Source: Lentilactobacillus sunkii DSM 19904
GTDB taxonomy: Bacteria; Bacillota; Bacilli; Lactobacillales; Lactobacillaceae
Length of the DNA stretch: 64,000 nt
Direction: 5' to 3'
Assembly (NCBI RefSeq): GCF_001435575.1
Contig: NZ_AZEA01000002.1
Span: 210,423 to 274,422 of the forward strand
In this document: piece after piece, positions 1-8,599 of the stretch
Position numbering within the stretch: the stretch's first letter is position 1
Layout: each line of letters opens with the position of its first letter
Program-made: the position numbers and the translations under genes
Notes under the pieces: generated by a model
Told to the model about the DNA's origin: nothing
Databases searched by the model: none
What the model saw: only the letters and a program-made list of their open reading frames with translations

Positions 1-549
1 GGAATTGGTAAATCAACCCTGTTCAACGCTTTAACCAAACTCCTGCCATATGAAGGCACCATTGTCTTTGACGGCAAGGATATCAAGAAAATCCGGCCGT
101 TACCATATGCAAAAAATGTGACGCTGCTCTTTCAGGATGCAGAAAATCAATTTTTGAACATTACTGTTAAAGAAGAGCTTGACCTGTCGCTGGCTAATCG
201 AACCAACACCGACTATACCCAAGCTGACGTTGACGACATGCTCAACAAGCTTGATATGGCTGGCCGAGACGACCGGATCGTCTATTCACTCAGTGAAGGA
301 CAGAAGAAGAAGCTTCAGATTATCGAAATGTTAATCATGAATCCACCGGTATTATTGATGGACGAACCCTTTAAAGGACTGGATTACCATTCATTGGAAG
401 TCGTTGTCGGTTTCTTGAACCGTGCCAAAAAGGATTTCCACCAAACCCAGATCATTATTTCTCATCAATTATCCGGTTTGGACACTCTGATTGATTATCA
501 CGCAACTTTTAAAAATCAAAATCTGGCTTACCAGGAGGTTATCAAATGA
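1..549 (+). CDS. ECF-type ABC transporter ATP-binding subunit (5' partial)
   Basis: This is the C-terminal 182 residues of an ABC ATPase; the reading frame is open to the left edge, so the start lies outside the window. The sequence opens inside the Walker A (GIGKST). It continues with a Q-loop (LLFQDAENQF), a signature variant LSEGQKKK in place of LSGGQ, Walker B LLMDEPFKGLD and a switch histidine (IIISHQ). The ATGA overlap with the next gene, an EcfT-like membrane protein, indicates an energy-coupling-factor vitamin or metal importer in which this subunit hydrolyses ATP in the cytoplasm. It could be the second half of a fused double ATPase of the YkoD type, because such fusions lie directly before an EcfT gene. 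The substrate cannot be told from what is visible. Confidence 0.85.
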   Translation, partial: GIGKSTLFNALTKLLPYEGTIVFDGKDIKKIRPLPYAKNVTLLFQDAENQFLNITVKEELDLSLANRTNTDYTQADVDDMLNKLDMAGRDDRIVYSLSEGQKKKLQIIEMLIMNPPVLLMDEPFKGLDYHSLEVVVGFLNRAKKDFHQTQIIISHQLSGLDTLIDYHATFKNQNLAYQEVIK

Positions 550-1199
550 ATCCTGGAATGAAACTATTATTAGTGATGCTGATAGCTTTGGAAATTTCAT
601 TTACCCAGAGCTTAATTGTTAACTGTATCTTAATTGCGGTCAGTTTTGTGTATATCTTGACCCAGCATATCAGAATGAAAGCCTTACTGGGCATCATCTT
701 CTGGCCGCTGTTTCCTGCCGTTGGACTTTTCGTATCTCAATGGCTGTATGGTAGTGCCGGCATTCACTTTGCATGGATCCTGTTCACCCGTATCTATGCC
801 TATGTATTTTTAGGTGCCACATTCACGCTTACCAGCAGTATTACCGACCTGTCACTAACACTGGAGCAGGATTTTCACCTGCCTTCCAAATTTGCGTACG
901 GTGTTCTGGCCGCATTTAACCTGATGCCAAAAATTGTCGAGGAAGTTCAAATCATCAAAACATCGGCATTAATGCGTGGCGAGGCGCTTCACTTCTGGTC
1001 ACCAAAGCTGTATTTCAAGTCCATTCTGTCAGCCATTCAGTGGTCGCAAAATCTTGCTGAAGCCATGACTTCTCACGGATTTGTAGAAGATTATGAGCGG
1101 ACTCATTATAAGATAATCCGCATCACAGCCCTCGACTGGACACTGTTCTTTGTTTTACTGATAATCGTTCAAGTCCTGTTATTCTTCATCAGATACTAA
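546..1199 (+). CDS. ecfT: ECF transporter transmembrane subunit EcfT-like (CbiQ family)
   Basis: This 217-residue membrane protein has hydrophobic helices in the N-terminal half and at the C-terminus. Between them lies the coupling region, with a SALMRGEALHF stretch (about residues 138-148) and LAEAMTSHGF (about 175-184). These match the position of the two Ala-Arg-Gly coupling helices of EcfT proteins that dock on the ATPases. The start overlaps the stop of the ATPase gene (ATGA), so the two are translationally coupled. The family links ATPases to a substrate-binding S component; no S component is visible in the window, so the substrate is unknown. Identification as EcfT rests on motifs and context. 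Confidence 0.8.
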   Translation: MNPGMKLLLVMLIALEISFTQSLIVNCILIAVSFVYILTQHIRMKALLGIIFWPLFPAVGLFVSQWLYGSAGIHFAWILFTRIYAYVFLGATFTLTSSITDLSLTLEQDFHLPSKFAYGVLAAFNLMPKIVEEVQIIKTSALMRGEALHFWSPKLYFKSILSAIQWSQNLAEAMTSHGFVEDYERTHYKIIRITALDWTLFFVLLIIVQVLLFFIRY

Positions 1200-1274
1200 A
1201 CGCTGTTATTCCAACATTTCATTTTTTGACTTATAATTAAATCAGAGAGTGAAAATTGGAAGAAGGCGTTTTTT

Positions 1275-1589
1275 ATGCGGGCAAATCTATTTGCATTTGC
1301 GTTTGGTATTTTTTCGTTGGTCGTAGGACTTATTGTTGATATTTATGGGTTGGTCAATCAGTTTGGCTCGCTGGACAGCGCCAAGGTCGTCTTGATCGGT
1401 TCGATCATTTTAGCGATCGGATTGGCATTCCTGTCCCTGCCCAACCGGTGGGAACGATATGCCGGTCAGGCTGTGGTTGGATTAGGCCTACTGTACTACT
1501 TTTATATTCAAACCAATAAGCTGTGGGTCGCAATTGTGATTGCTCTGATCGCGATGGCATTAATGGAATATGGGCTCAAGCATCGTTAA
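1275..1589 (+). CDS. Small uncharacterised membrane protein
   Basis: This 104-residue, very hydrophobic protein has about four predicted membrane segments (roughly residues 5-25, 38-55, 65-82 and 85-100). They are separated by short polar loops, one with PNRWERY at residues 56-62. An AGAAGG purine stretch precedes the ATG by about 9 nt. I do not recognise the family. It follows the transporter genes after a 75-nt gap that can hold its own promoter, so membership in that operon is uncertain. Length, hydrophobicity and a plausible ribosome binding site support a real gene. Confidence 0.6.
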   Translation: MRANLFAFAFGIFSLVVGLIVDIYGLVNQFGSLDSAKVVLIGSIILAIGLAFLSLPNRWERYAGQAVVGLGLLYYFYIQTNKLWVAIVIALIAMALMEYGLKHR

Positions 1590-1665
1590 TCTGTGTCAAA
1601 ATTTCAATTATTGGTATAATGGATTTATAGAACATCGTTGAAATGCGAATTGATGGAGGAGAATT

Positions 1666-1851
1666 ATGATGGCAGAAAAATTTAGTACCTTAGCAGAAGA
1701 AATTATCAATTATCAAAAGAAGAACGATATGCCCGATACAGCGTTAGCATTTAACCTGCACATATCAGTTGAACGCCTCCACAATATCAAGTCAATGGAA
1801 TCAGACCCCACACCGGACGAAAAGAGAACGATTGAACAGTTTGTTCGGTAG
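1666..1851 (+). CDS. Small helical protein resembling the LBP_cg2779 family of lactobacilli
   Basis: This 61-residue protein has a strong GGAGGAG site just upstream (second ATG at 1669 also possible). The sequence STLAEEIINYQKKNDMPDT followed by ALAFNLHISVERLHNIKS reads like a short helix-turn-helix of the Xre type. It resembles what is annotated in lactobacilli as the LBP_cg2779 family; I make this link from memory, so it is tentative. The function is unknown. The stop codon is TAG, and a long hairpin repeat begins one base after it, the same arrangement as at three other genes in this window. Confidence 0.65.
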   Translation: MMAEKFSTLAEEIINYQKKNDMPDTALAFNLHISVERLHNIKSMESDPTPDEKRTIEQFVR

Positions 1852-1852
1852 A

Positions 1853-1960
1853 GTGCGGACTGGGGCGGTTAGCAACCAGTGTCTAAGGTACTTTGGACGG
1901 AAATCGAGTTTGATTTTCGTTCGAAGTGCCTTAGATGCAGGTTGCTGCCCCAGGGAGCAC
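1853..1960 (+). repeat. Long hairpin repeat, copy 1 (GTGC...GCAC family)
   Basis: A 108-nt imperfect inverted repeat begins one base after a TAG stop. Outer arms GTGC...GCAC close CTGGGGC...GCCCCAG, then GCAACC...GGTTGC. The inner arms TCTAAGGTACTTT and AAGTGCCTTAGA follow, and the apex is a GGAAATC/GATTTTC stem. The right flank reads GTTTCGGCTAGA, which recurs nearly unchanged next to copy 2. No T-tract follows, so this is not an ordinary terminator. Related copies lie at 17139-17250, 22986-23101, 23109-23218 and 60138-60254. Confidence 0.8.
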
Positions 1961-2039
1961 GTTTCGGCTAGAGAGAAGCAAAGCACAGAAGAAGCTCCAC
2001 TCAAATCTAAAACCACAAACAAATTCCACAAAACAAAAG

Positions 2040-2070
2040 GGACTGAAGCCAACCGCTTCAGTCCTTATTT
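2040..2070 (-). terminator. Rho-independent terminator of the hydrolase/acyltransferase unit
   Basis: A perfect 10-bp stem GGACTGAAGC/GCTTCAGTCC with a 5-nt loop lies at 2040-2064. On the minus strand it is followed by CCTTTTGTTTTG, which fits termination of the gene ending at 2098. The plus-strand side carries only TTATTT, so it may work both ways. Confidence 0.75.
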
Positions 2071-2097
2071 CATACATATTAACTTTCATTACACCCA

Positions 2098-3147
2098 TTA
2101 CCGACTACCCGAAGCATCCCGAGCCACCGCCAACGACAGCAGCTGAACAGTCGTTTTAAACAACTTTCGTTTGGTTTCCGCATCGGTTTGTAAAAACCTT
2201 TGAACTACCAGCCAGCCATTCCGAGTGGTCATGACTTCCCGCCAATAAGTATTTTCATTAATCGAAATCATACTGAACAACTTGTCCAAGTAAAACTCTT
2301 TTGCGGAATCTTCCAAATCAACCACAAATTTGCTGGATAATGAGCTGACGCCTTTTGAGAGCCTGCTGATATCTGGTTCTTCAATGAAGGCCGTTCCGGA
2401 AACCTGCCATGTAAACAAATCGTGTTGACGAATGCCGACTTTGGAACTTTTTACAACTTGGTAATCTGAACTTTCATCAAGAATGGCCCCAATCACTGAA
2501 TTTTTTGGCATCATCTTCAGCACTTTCGCGTCTGTCTTTGATGATAGATCATTCCGAAACCCAGGACCATCAAGATTATAAACCATCTTAATTTTGTCTT
2601 TTAAATCATTGGGAAGTTGAGCCGCAACAAATTCTGCCAAATTGCCGCCTTTGGAATGCCCGCCGAGGATGAACTGACAATTTGGGTTCTTCTTGTTAAC
2701 AGCCATGAAATAGGCCACTGCCATCTTTTGGGATGGAATTGTCTGCATGAACGACATGTTCAAATCTTCTTTCCAGCCAACAACACTGGCCACCGTGCCA
2801 CGGTAGGCAATAAAGCAAAGATTATCGCTCAGGTGATAGGTAACGGCGGAAAACTGGTATTGCTTGTCGCAATCTGTGACATTTACAAATTCAGTCCACC
2901 TAATACCACCAAATCTTTTGCTGCTTTGGAATGCTTCAACCAGGTCTCGGTTGCCTTGAGGGTTCCAAGTCCCTTCGTACAAGTTCTCCGACCGGCTGCT
3001 GACAGCTAGTTCACCCAATGTCTTCCCACTAGCCACGTTAAAGTCCAGGTAACTGGCTTGAGAGAGAACGGCACTGTCAACTTGGTTAAATGGCAGATCC
3101 TGAAAACTTGTATTTGCATTTTTGATAACGTAATCGACTAAATTCAT
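2098..3147 (-). CDS. DUF2974 (Mbeg1-like) alpha/beta hydrolase
   Basis: This cytoplasmic protein of 349 residues has no signal peptide. The motif LGGHSKGGNLAEF near residue 165 is a classic G-x-S-x-G nucleophile elbow. Upstream, CFIAYRGTVASVVGWKEDL is the conserved strand and oxyanion segment of the Mbeg1-like (DUF2974) family, and LDGPGF follows. The family is lipase-like by fold; its natural substrate is unknown. I chose the ATG at 3147 over 3153, because the AAGGAG site sits 8 nt from it but only 2 nt from the other. It lies 12 nt behind a PlsC-like acyltransferase and probably shares its transcript, which suggests a role in membrane lipids (inference). Confidence 0.82.
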   Translation of the reverse strand: MNLVDYVIKNANTSFQDLPFNQVDSAVLSQASYLDFNVASGKTLGELAVSSRSENLYEGTWNPQGNRDLVEAFQSSKRFGGIRWTEFVNVTDCDKQYQFSAVTYHLSDNLCFIAYRGTVASVVGWKEDLNMSFMQTIPSQKMAVAYFMAVNKKNPNCQFILGGHSKGGNLAEFVAAQLPNDLKDKIKMVYNLDGPGFRNDLSSKTDAKVLKMMPKNSVIGAILDESSDYQVVKSSKVGIRQHDLFTWQVSGTAFIEEPDISRLSKGVSSLSSKFVVDLEDSAKEFYLDKLFSMISINENTYWREVMTTRNGWLVVQRFLQTDAETKRKLFKTTVQLLSLAVARDASGSR

Positions 3148-3159
3148 TAACATAACTCC

Positions 3160-3714
3160 TTAAGCTCCGATGCTTTCGTATGCATCCAACAGATTCTGAT
3201 AGTGATTCTCCTTGGTTCGGCTATTAACTGCCTCGTTGACGAAATACGGTCTACCAATTTCAATGACAGTTTGTCCCCACTTGGAATGCTTGATTGTTGC
3301 CGGAACAACCGGTACCTGACTCGCATGGGCAATCATTAGATAACCAGGTTTGATTTGAGTTGAAAACCGGGAACCAGTTGGAAAGATGATCATCGACTTT
3401 GAACCACGTCTTAATTCTCTGATCGGCATTTTAATACTTCGGGTTCCAGGCTTTTTACGGTCAACCGGGAATGCATTCAAATGACCAAGAAGGGTTCCGA
3501 AAAAGAAGTTTGAAAACAATTCCTTTTTGGCCATGAAGAAGAACGTGGTTGAAACGAGTGTCACTGCAAGAACCGGTGCATCCCACAAATAATGATGAGG
3601 TGCCACAAGAATAAAGTTGATGTCGGGTAAATTCTCTTTACCGACAATTTTGATTGGTCCAAGATAGATGGCAAAATACATTTTTAGAAGAACTCTGGCA
3701 AAATGATATAACAT
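3160..3714 (-). CDS. plsC: 1-acyl-sn-glycerol-3-phosphate acyltransferase-like protein (PlsC family)
   Basis: This 184-residue protein carries the acyltransferase block I H-x4-D as HHYLWD (about residues 39-44) and block III as FPTGSRF (about 110-116), the equivalent of FPEGTRS. The change of Glu to Thr in block III is notable, because that Glu normally helps bind phosphate. The family transfers a fatty acyl group to lysophosphatidate at the membrane. The ATG at 3714 follows GGAGGG. It leads a two-gene unit with the hydrolase and is divergent from a TetR regulator, with two identical palindromes in the shared promoter region, so repression by that regulator is likely. It may be a second, specialised PlsC. 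Confidence 0.82.
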   Translation of the reverse strand: MLYHFARVLLKMYFAIYLGPIKIVGKENLPDINFILVAPHHYLWDAPVLAVTLVSTTFFFMAKKELFSNFFFGTLLGHLNAFPVDRKKPGTRSIKMPIRELRRGSKSMIIFPTGSRFSTQIKPGYLMIAHASQVPVVPATIKHSKWGQTVIEIGRPYFVNEAVNSRTKENHYQNLLDAYESIGA

Positions 3715-3748
3715 TATTTCCCTCCACTATTCACGTCAAATATGATAC

Positions 3749-3784
3749 TATACTAGTATAAGAGCATCTTTTTATACTAGTATA
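3749..3784. promoter_or_regulatory. Paired palindromic operator (TATACTAGTATA twice)
   Basis: The 12-bp perfect palindrome TATACTAGTATA occurs at 3749-3760 and again at 3773-3784, with centres 24 bp apart. Both lie between the divergent plsC-like gene and the tetR-like gene. Two identical sites separated by about two helical turns are what a TetR-family dimer operator usually looks like; binding by the adjacent regulator is inference. Confidence 0.7.
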
Positions 3785-3817
3785 GTGACAATTCAAATTA
3801 ATGCAAGAGGTATCTCC

Positions 3818-4456
3818 ATGAAAAAAACAAAAGACAATCAAAATTTAAGAGTCGAAATATTGAGTGCAACTGAAAATCTCTTTATTCAACACGGTTATAG
3901 TGCAGTTACCTACAGTCAGATTGCCAAAGAAGTCGGTATCAGCAAATCACTTCTTCAATACTATTTCCCCAAAAAATCGCTCCTGCTGGAGCAAATTATG
4001 TATGCGAATTTCAATCAATGGATTGCCAGCATTCCCGTAGAGGAAACTTATGCCAAGCTGGCGACATTTTTAATGATGTTTTTCAAATTTATTTCCCAAA
4101 ACCCGCAAATCCACAAATTTATTATTGAGATCATCGAGAACAATGAACTTTTTGACATCTTTATCAACTATTTCCAAAAATGGTTAACCAAACACGACCT
4201 TCTGACGGGTAATCAAAGTAAGATCCGGTCTGCATTGCTATTTGCGTTAAGTGGTGGCCTACAGCTTTATCGCTTCAAAGATAATTTGAAGCTGCCAATC
4301 AATCGCATTACGTCAACCATCATGACAAGCTTTCTCAGTATGCTGGACGTGCCAGCCAGCCTAATCAAAAATACGCTGACAATTGCCACAGATACTTTTG
4401 ATCAGTTAAGTTCCACTACTTGGGAATTCACCACTGATTTTAAGCAAGCTGATTGA
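3818..4456 (+). CDS. TetR/AcrR family transcriptional regulator
   Basis: The protein has 212 residues from the ATG at 3818, which follows AGAGG. An upstream in-frame GTG at 3785 would lie directly against the operator with no ribosome binding site, so I rejected it. The N-terminal helix-turn-helix reads EILSATENLFIQHGYSAVT, then YSQIAKEVGISKSLLQYYFP, a textbook TetR DNA-binding domain with the YYF helix 3 to 4 junction. The C-terminal ligand domain is not recognisable to a subfamily. It is divergent from the acyltransferase/hydrolase unit across 71 bp containing two copies of a perfect palindrome, so it probably represses itself and that unit. Confidence 0.88.
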   Translation: MKKTKDNQNLRVEILSATENLFIQHGYSAVTYSQIAKEVGISKSLLQYYFPKKSLLLEQIMYANFNQWIASIPVEETYAKLATFLMMFFKFISQNPQIHKFIIEIIENNELFDIFINYFQKWLTKHDLLTGNQSKIRSALLFALSGGLQLYRFKDNLKLPINRITSTIMTSFLSMLDVPASLIKNTLTIATDTFDQLSSTTWEFTTDFKQAD

Positions 4457-4497
4457 TCAATTGGTGTCGACTGGTTCACAAAACTCAAAAATCACGA

Positions 4498-4549
4498 AAT
4501 CGGATCCATTCAAAGTTCAAACGAATTTTGAATGGATCCGATTCTTTTT
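4498..4549 (+). terminator. Rho-independent terminator after the TetR gene
   Basis: A perfect 17-bp stem joins 4498-4514 to 4527-4543 (AATCGGATCCATTCAAA and its complement) with a 12-nt loop, followed by CTTTTT. Confidence 0.85.
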
Positions 4550-4911
4550 AAGGAACTTATGTCACATTCGCTTACTTTGTGTTTATGGTTGCAACAAAAT
4601 CATCAACAATTGACCAGGAGCCTCTTTGGTTCGCCTCAGCGATAACAATCCGGTACATCAACCCATGCAAAGCAGGAATTGTCACTTTAGGCCAAGATAC
4701 ATCATAAGTAAACTGCCGAATATTCTTCCACTTACAAGATAGTTTATGTGCGTCTCGCCATTCAAAACACTTGGACACTATCGGCCTTCGTAATTTCTGG
4801 AAAATGGTTGATTGTCAAACACAACATTTTCTAAAAAAACAGTTCAGGTCAATATATTTAAAATCGTATAAAATATTACATGATCTTAACCGAAAGGCTC
4901 CAAAGTATTCC
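4550..4911. other. Intergenic stretch without a convincing gene
   Basis: This is AT-rich DNA between the TetR terminator and the sugar-operon promoter. A 68-codon minus-strand frame (4572-4778) begins with GTG and has only a weak purine stretch upstream. I recognise no family in it, so it may be a gene remnant or chance. Confidence 0.4.
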
Positions 4912-4957
4912 TATACCGGCAATCGTCCGTTATAATCAATTCAAGAAAGCGCTTTCT
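4912..4957 (+). promoter_or_regulatory. Candidate AraC-type promoter and palindromic catabolite/LacI-type operator
   Basis: TATACCG at 4912-4918 and TCCGTTATAAT at 4926-4936 place two CCG elements 11 bp apart in front of a perfect -10 (TATAAT, 4931-4936). There is no good -35, as expected for an activator-dependent promoter. Nearly the same block occurs at 11092-11115 before the second sugar transporter. Just downstream, the perfect palindrome AGAAAGCGCTTTCT (4944-4957) resembles a cre or LacI-family site placed to block initiation. Regulator identities are inferred. Confidence 0.55.
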
Positions 4958-5068
4958 ATATCGTAACAAAGTTTTACCTGCTATATGTCCAATGTTTTTT
5001 AAAAAAGTCGCAATAATTTTAACTATTTTGATTATTGAACACCCTTTAATCAATTACAGGAGGATCGA

Positions 5069-7006
5069 ATGAAAACAATTCATTATTCACCCTTATCTGG
5101 AGAATCGAAAAATTTTGAATTACAGACAAACTCTGAAAATCAAATTATCAGCATCGGAAACCCACACGACCAACATCATATGGATTGGGTTAAGCCTGGT
5201 GCAGTTTGGGGTAAAGTCCATTGTAAATATGACCTGGACGTGAAAGTCACTAGAAGGTTCACCGACGCAGGCGATCTCGAGGAAACAATGGTGTTTACTA
5301 ATAACACAAGTTTTGACATCTATACGCTTAGCGACGGTATTGGTATTTACACGCCATTCCCCGATTATTACACGAAAGCCAGCATTGGTCTGACCAAATG
5401 CTGTAATGCCCATATTTGGTGCGGAAATACTTCAAGCTACATCATGGGCCTTCGGCAAGGCGGTGAGGCTCCCAACTTGGGATTGATTGTGCAACATGGC
5501 GGCATACAAAGCTACAGCATTGAGAGAGGATATGATTTTAAAGGCCGAGAGGAGGAAGTCAGCAATAATCGTGGGCTGATGATTCTTCATCCGGACAACT
5601 TTATTCTTCATCCAGGAGAATCATACGAACTCGTTTGGAAATTGACTTGGTTCCAAGATAAAGCAGACTTCCAAAAGCGGTTATTAAACACCCAAGATTA
5701 CATTCACGTCTCTTCTCCTGCCTTTGTGACAATCGGTAATGAACCAATTCAATTTCAGGCTCAGTTTGGAGGCAACTTACCTGAAACCCCACCGACAATC
5801 TTATGCAACGGGGAAAGAGCCGAGTACGAGATTCAAGGTTCAGCTGTTTCGGTAAAATATCCGGTGATTCAATCAGGAGAATATACCTTTACAATCACCT
5901 GGGGTGGTGCGAAAACGAAAGCCAAGTTTTTGGCAACACTGCCATTGAGCCAGATTGCAAAGTCACGGGTCAATTTCATTGTTAATAAACAACAGTGTAT
6001 AGATCCCAAGGGCCACTTAAATGGTGCGTATTTAATTTATGACAATGAGGAACAGGCCCAATATTACAGTCATCTTAACGACCATAACGGTGGCAGAGAA
6101 CGGGTTGGCATGGGAGCGTTAATCGCTCTCTATCTTCAAACGCATCCTGATAAAAAGCTTCACGCCAGCCTATCAAAATACGTTGACTACGTTACGAGGG
6201 AATTATTTAATCCGGATGACGGAACCGTGTATAACGATGTACAACGAAATAATGATCAGCCCCGCCTATATAACTACCCATGGATTGGAATCCTCTTTTT
6301 GGAAATGTACAAGTTGGAAAAGGACAGCCAATACCTGAACTGGTACTTTAAGTTGATGGTTCACTTCTATTCACTTGGTGGTGACAAATTTTATCCCATT
6401 GGACTGCCAATGCGCGAATCCATTAAAACATTCCGTCAAGCTGGACAAACCGACCTCGCCGATAAACTACTCAAAATGTACAAAAGACACGCTGATTTTA
6501 TCGAAGAAACCGGACAAAATTATCCTGAAAGCGAAGTTTCCTATGAACAGAGCATTGTCGCTCCAGCTGCGAGATATCTTTCAGACATGTATCTCATGAC
6601 CGATGAAGAAAAGTATCAACAAGGAGCTCAACTTCAGCTTATGGGGTTAGATTTATTTGAAGGATTCCAACCAGACTATCACATGAATGAAGTTGCCATT
6701 AGGCATTGGGACGGTTATTGGTTTGGAAAACGTCGAATGCTCGGTGACACCTTCCCTCACTATTGGACAACCCTTTCCGGACTTGCCTTTTACGATTCAG
6801 AATTGGTGATCGGGACTGATCAATATACTCACAAGGCCCGAAAATCATTCCGTTCAATCCTCAGTCTGTTTAGAAAAGATGGCAGTGCTTCAAATGCCAT
6901 GATTTACCCAATGACAGTAAACGGTGAAGTTGCCCACTTTTATGATCCCTGGGCAAACGATCAAGATTGGGGATTATACTATATCCTCAAACATAATGAA
7001 TTTTAG
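5069..7006 (+). CDS. Putative six-hairpin glycosidase-like enzyme
   Basis: This 645-residue protein has no signal peptide, so it should act in the cytoplasm. The first 300 residues look like beta-sandwich. From about residue 335 it becomes helical and aromatic-rich (GGRERVGMGALIALYLQTH, then YNYPWIGILFLEMYKLE, and EVAIRHWDGYWFGKRR), as expected for an (alpha/alpha)6 barrel of the six-hairpin glycosidase superfamily. Catalytic residues cannot be assigned by eye. An AGGAGG site precedes the ATG. It is followed after 12 nt by a GPH-family symporter, implying uptake of an oligosaccharide or glycoside that this enzyme then cleaves. A uronide or rhamnose-containing substrate is possible but unproven. 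Confidence 0.6.
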   Translation: MKTIHYSPLSGESKNFELQTNSENQIISIGNPHDQHHMDWVKPGAVWGKVHCKYDLDVKVTRRFTDAGDLEETMVFTNNTSFDIYTLSDGIGIYTPFPDYYTKASIGLTKCCNAHIWCGNTSSYIMGLRQGGEAPNLGLIVQHGGIQSYSIERGYDFKGREEEVSNNRGLMILHPDNFILHPGESYELVWKLTWFQDKADFQKRLLNTQDYIHVSSPAFVTIGNEPIQFQAQFGGNLPETPPTILCNGERAEYEIQGSAVSVKYPVIQSGEYTFTITWGGAKTKAKFLATLPLSQIAKSRVNFIVNKQQCIDPKGHLNGAYLIYDNEEQAQYYSHLNDHNGGRERVGMGALIALYLQTHPDKKLHASLSKYVDYVTRELFNPDDGTVYNDVQRNNDQPRLYNYPWIGILFLEMYKLEKDSQYLNWYFKLMVHFYSLGGDKFYPIGLPMRESIKTFRQAGQTDLADKLLKMYKRHADFIEETGQNYPESEVSYEQSIVAPAARYLSDMYLMTDEEKYQQGAQLQLMGLDLFEGFQPDYHMNEVAIRHWDGYWFGKRRMLGDTFPHYWTTLSGLAFYDSELVIGTDQYTHKARKSFRSILSLFRKDGSASNAMIYPMTVNGEVAHFYDPWANDQDWGLYYILKHNEF

Positions 7007-7018
7007 GAGGAAATCATA

Positions 7019-8575
7019 ATGGATCAACAAAATCTACATGACGGTTGGGATGAATACCGTTCAAAACGGATCTATCAATCAAAGAAGAAGATTGGTTTCT
7101 GGCGCTCGATTGGCTTTGGTGTCTTCTCATCATATAGCCAGGCGATGCAGGGTATGGTGGTTACATGGCTCCTTTTCTTCTACACAAATTTTTGTGGTCT
7201 AAGTGCCGTAGAGGGTGCTTCGATATTCGCAATTGGCCGTGTAATAGATGCATTCACAACCCTACTGGCAGGAAATATTTCTGATAAGCTGTATAAATTT
7301 AAGTTTGGCCGTCGGTTTGGTCGACGACACTTCTTCATCTTTATGGCTGCCCCTGCCGCACTGTTAGCCATTACTCAATGGGTTCCGGACATGAATTACC
7401 TCTATTACCTGTTAACTTATTTGTTCACAAATATGCTTCTCTCATTTCTTGAGATCCCATATGATACACTTTCAAATGAGATGACAAAAGATTACAATCA
7501 GAGGACCAAATTATCCACTTCTCGAATGGTCTTTGCCGGGGCGTTTGCACCAGTCATCCAGTGGGTTATCGCACAAATGTTTAAAATGTGGCCAAAATCA
7601 AGCCCAATTCCATACATCACTGCTCAAACCATTTTCTCTGCAGGAGCATTTGTTCTTATCTTGGTTACTTATTTCACCACATGGGAACATTTCGTGTCAA
7701 AAGAAGAGGCTGCAATTGAAGCTTCCCATTCACAACAACACAAAAATATCTGGTCATTATTTATGTCAGCAGTCAAAAGTTACGTTTCAACTTTCAAAAT
7801 TAAAGCATTTCGGATTCATCTGCTTATTTTTGGTGCCTCGTACTTAGCTGCCTCAGTTTGGGGAACCGTATTTGCATACTACATTATTGATGTCATGGGT
7901 CAATCATCATCGACTGCAGCTTATCTGAGTATGTTTAGTCTCGTCTCAATTCCAGTAACCATCATTGCTGGATGGGCAATCACAAAGATCACCCCAAAAG
8001 CATTATATATGTATGCATACTTACCAATCTTAGTAGCATGTGGGGCGACTGCCGCAATTGCATTCATTCAACCGCCGCATGTGATCATTTGGCTAAGTAT
8101 CACCTGCTTCTTGTATAACGTTGGCCAATATATCCTCTGGTTCATTCCGTGGAATGTGTTCCCATTCATCCCCGATATTGATACAGCTGTCACTGGTGAA
8201 AACCGTTCAGGGGTATTTGCATCGGTAATGATGTTCATTATGCAAACATTCATCGCGTTGGGAACGATCGTGGTAGGTTTATTGTTAGATGCCGCTGGCT
8301 TTGTCCAGTCCAAAACGGGTATCTTGGTACAACCAACAAGTGCTAAGCTGATGATCATCGGAATCATTAGTTTGGTGGTTGGAGCTTTGATTATCGTTGC
8401 GATGCTTGGTGCATTCAAGTTCAAAGTTAACCGTCAAACCTCACAAATTGTTAACGCAGAAGTTAATCGTCTTAAAGATGGTGGGAGCATGTCATCCGCA
8501 GATCCCGCAGTAAAGAAAGTTATCACCGAGCTATCTGGAATGGATTATGATAGTATCACAGTTTGGAAAAAATAA
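7019..8575 (+). CDS. GPH-family (glycoside-pentoside-hexuronide) cation symporter, MFS fold
   Basis: This 518-residue protein has about twelve membrane helices. The N-terminal part contains LFFYTNFCGLSAVEGASIF and AIGRVIDAFTTLLAGNISDK. The latter carries the D-x(3,4)-D signature around helix 2 to 3 that is typical of MelB/GPH transporters, followed by FGRRFGRRHFF. The family couples uptake of glycosides to H+ or Na+. It lies 12 nt behind the glycosidase-like gene with its own AGGAGG, so the two form a transport and hydrolysis unit. A hydrophilic C-terminal tail of about 50 residues follows the last helix. The exact sugar is not deducible. Confidence 0.85.
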   Translation: MDQQNLHDGWDEYRSKRIYQSKKKIGFWRSIGFGVFSSYSQAMQGMVVTWLLFFYTNFCGLSAVEGASIFAIGRVIDAFTTLLAGNISDKLYKFKFGRRFGRRHFFIFMAAPAALLAITQWVPDMNYLYYLLTYLFTNMLLSFLEIPYDTLSNEMTKDYNQRTKLSTSRMVFAGAFAPVIQWVIAQMFKMWPKSSPIPYITAQTIFSAGAFVLILVTYFTTWEHFVSKEEAAIEASHSQQHKNIWSLFMSAVKSYVSTFKIKAFRIHLLIFGASYLAASVWGTVFAYYIIDVMGQSSSTAAYLSMFSLVSIPVTIIAGWAITKITPKALYMYAYLPILVACGATAAIAFIQPPHVIIWLSITCFLYNVGQYILWFIPWNVFPFIPDIDTAVTGENRSGVFASVMMFIMQTFIALGTIVVGLLLDAAGFVQSKTGILVQPTSAKLMIIGIISLVVGALIIVAMLGAFKFKVNRQTSQIVNAEVNRLKDGGSMSSADPAVKKVITELSGMDYDSITVWKK

Positions 8576-8599
8576 TCACCTAATTTAGCGCTTATGTAT

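Noticed and set aside
1801..2052. Frames crossing the hairpin repeat after the LBP_cg2779-like gene on both strands
   Set aside because: They read through the inverted repeat, overlap a supported gene and show no family signal.
4572..4778. 68-codon minus-strand frame between the TetR gene and the glycosidase promoter
   Set aside because: GTG start with only a weak purine stretch, no recognisable family and atypical composition; chance or remnant cannot be excluded, so it is not called a gene.
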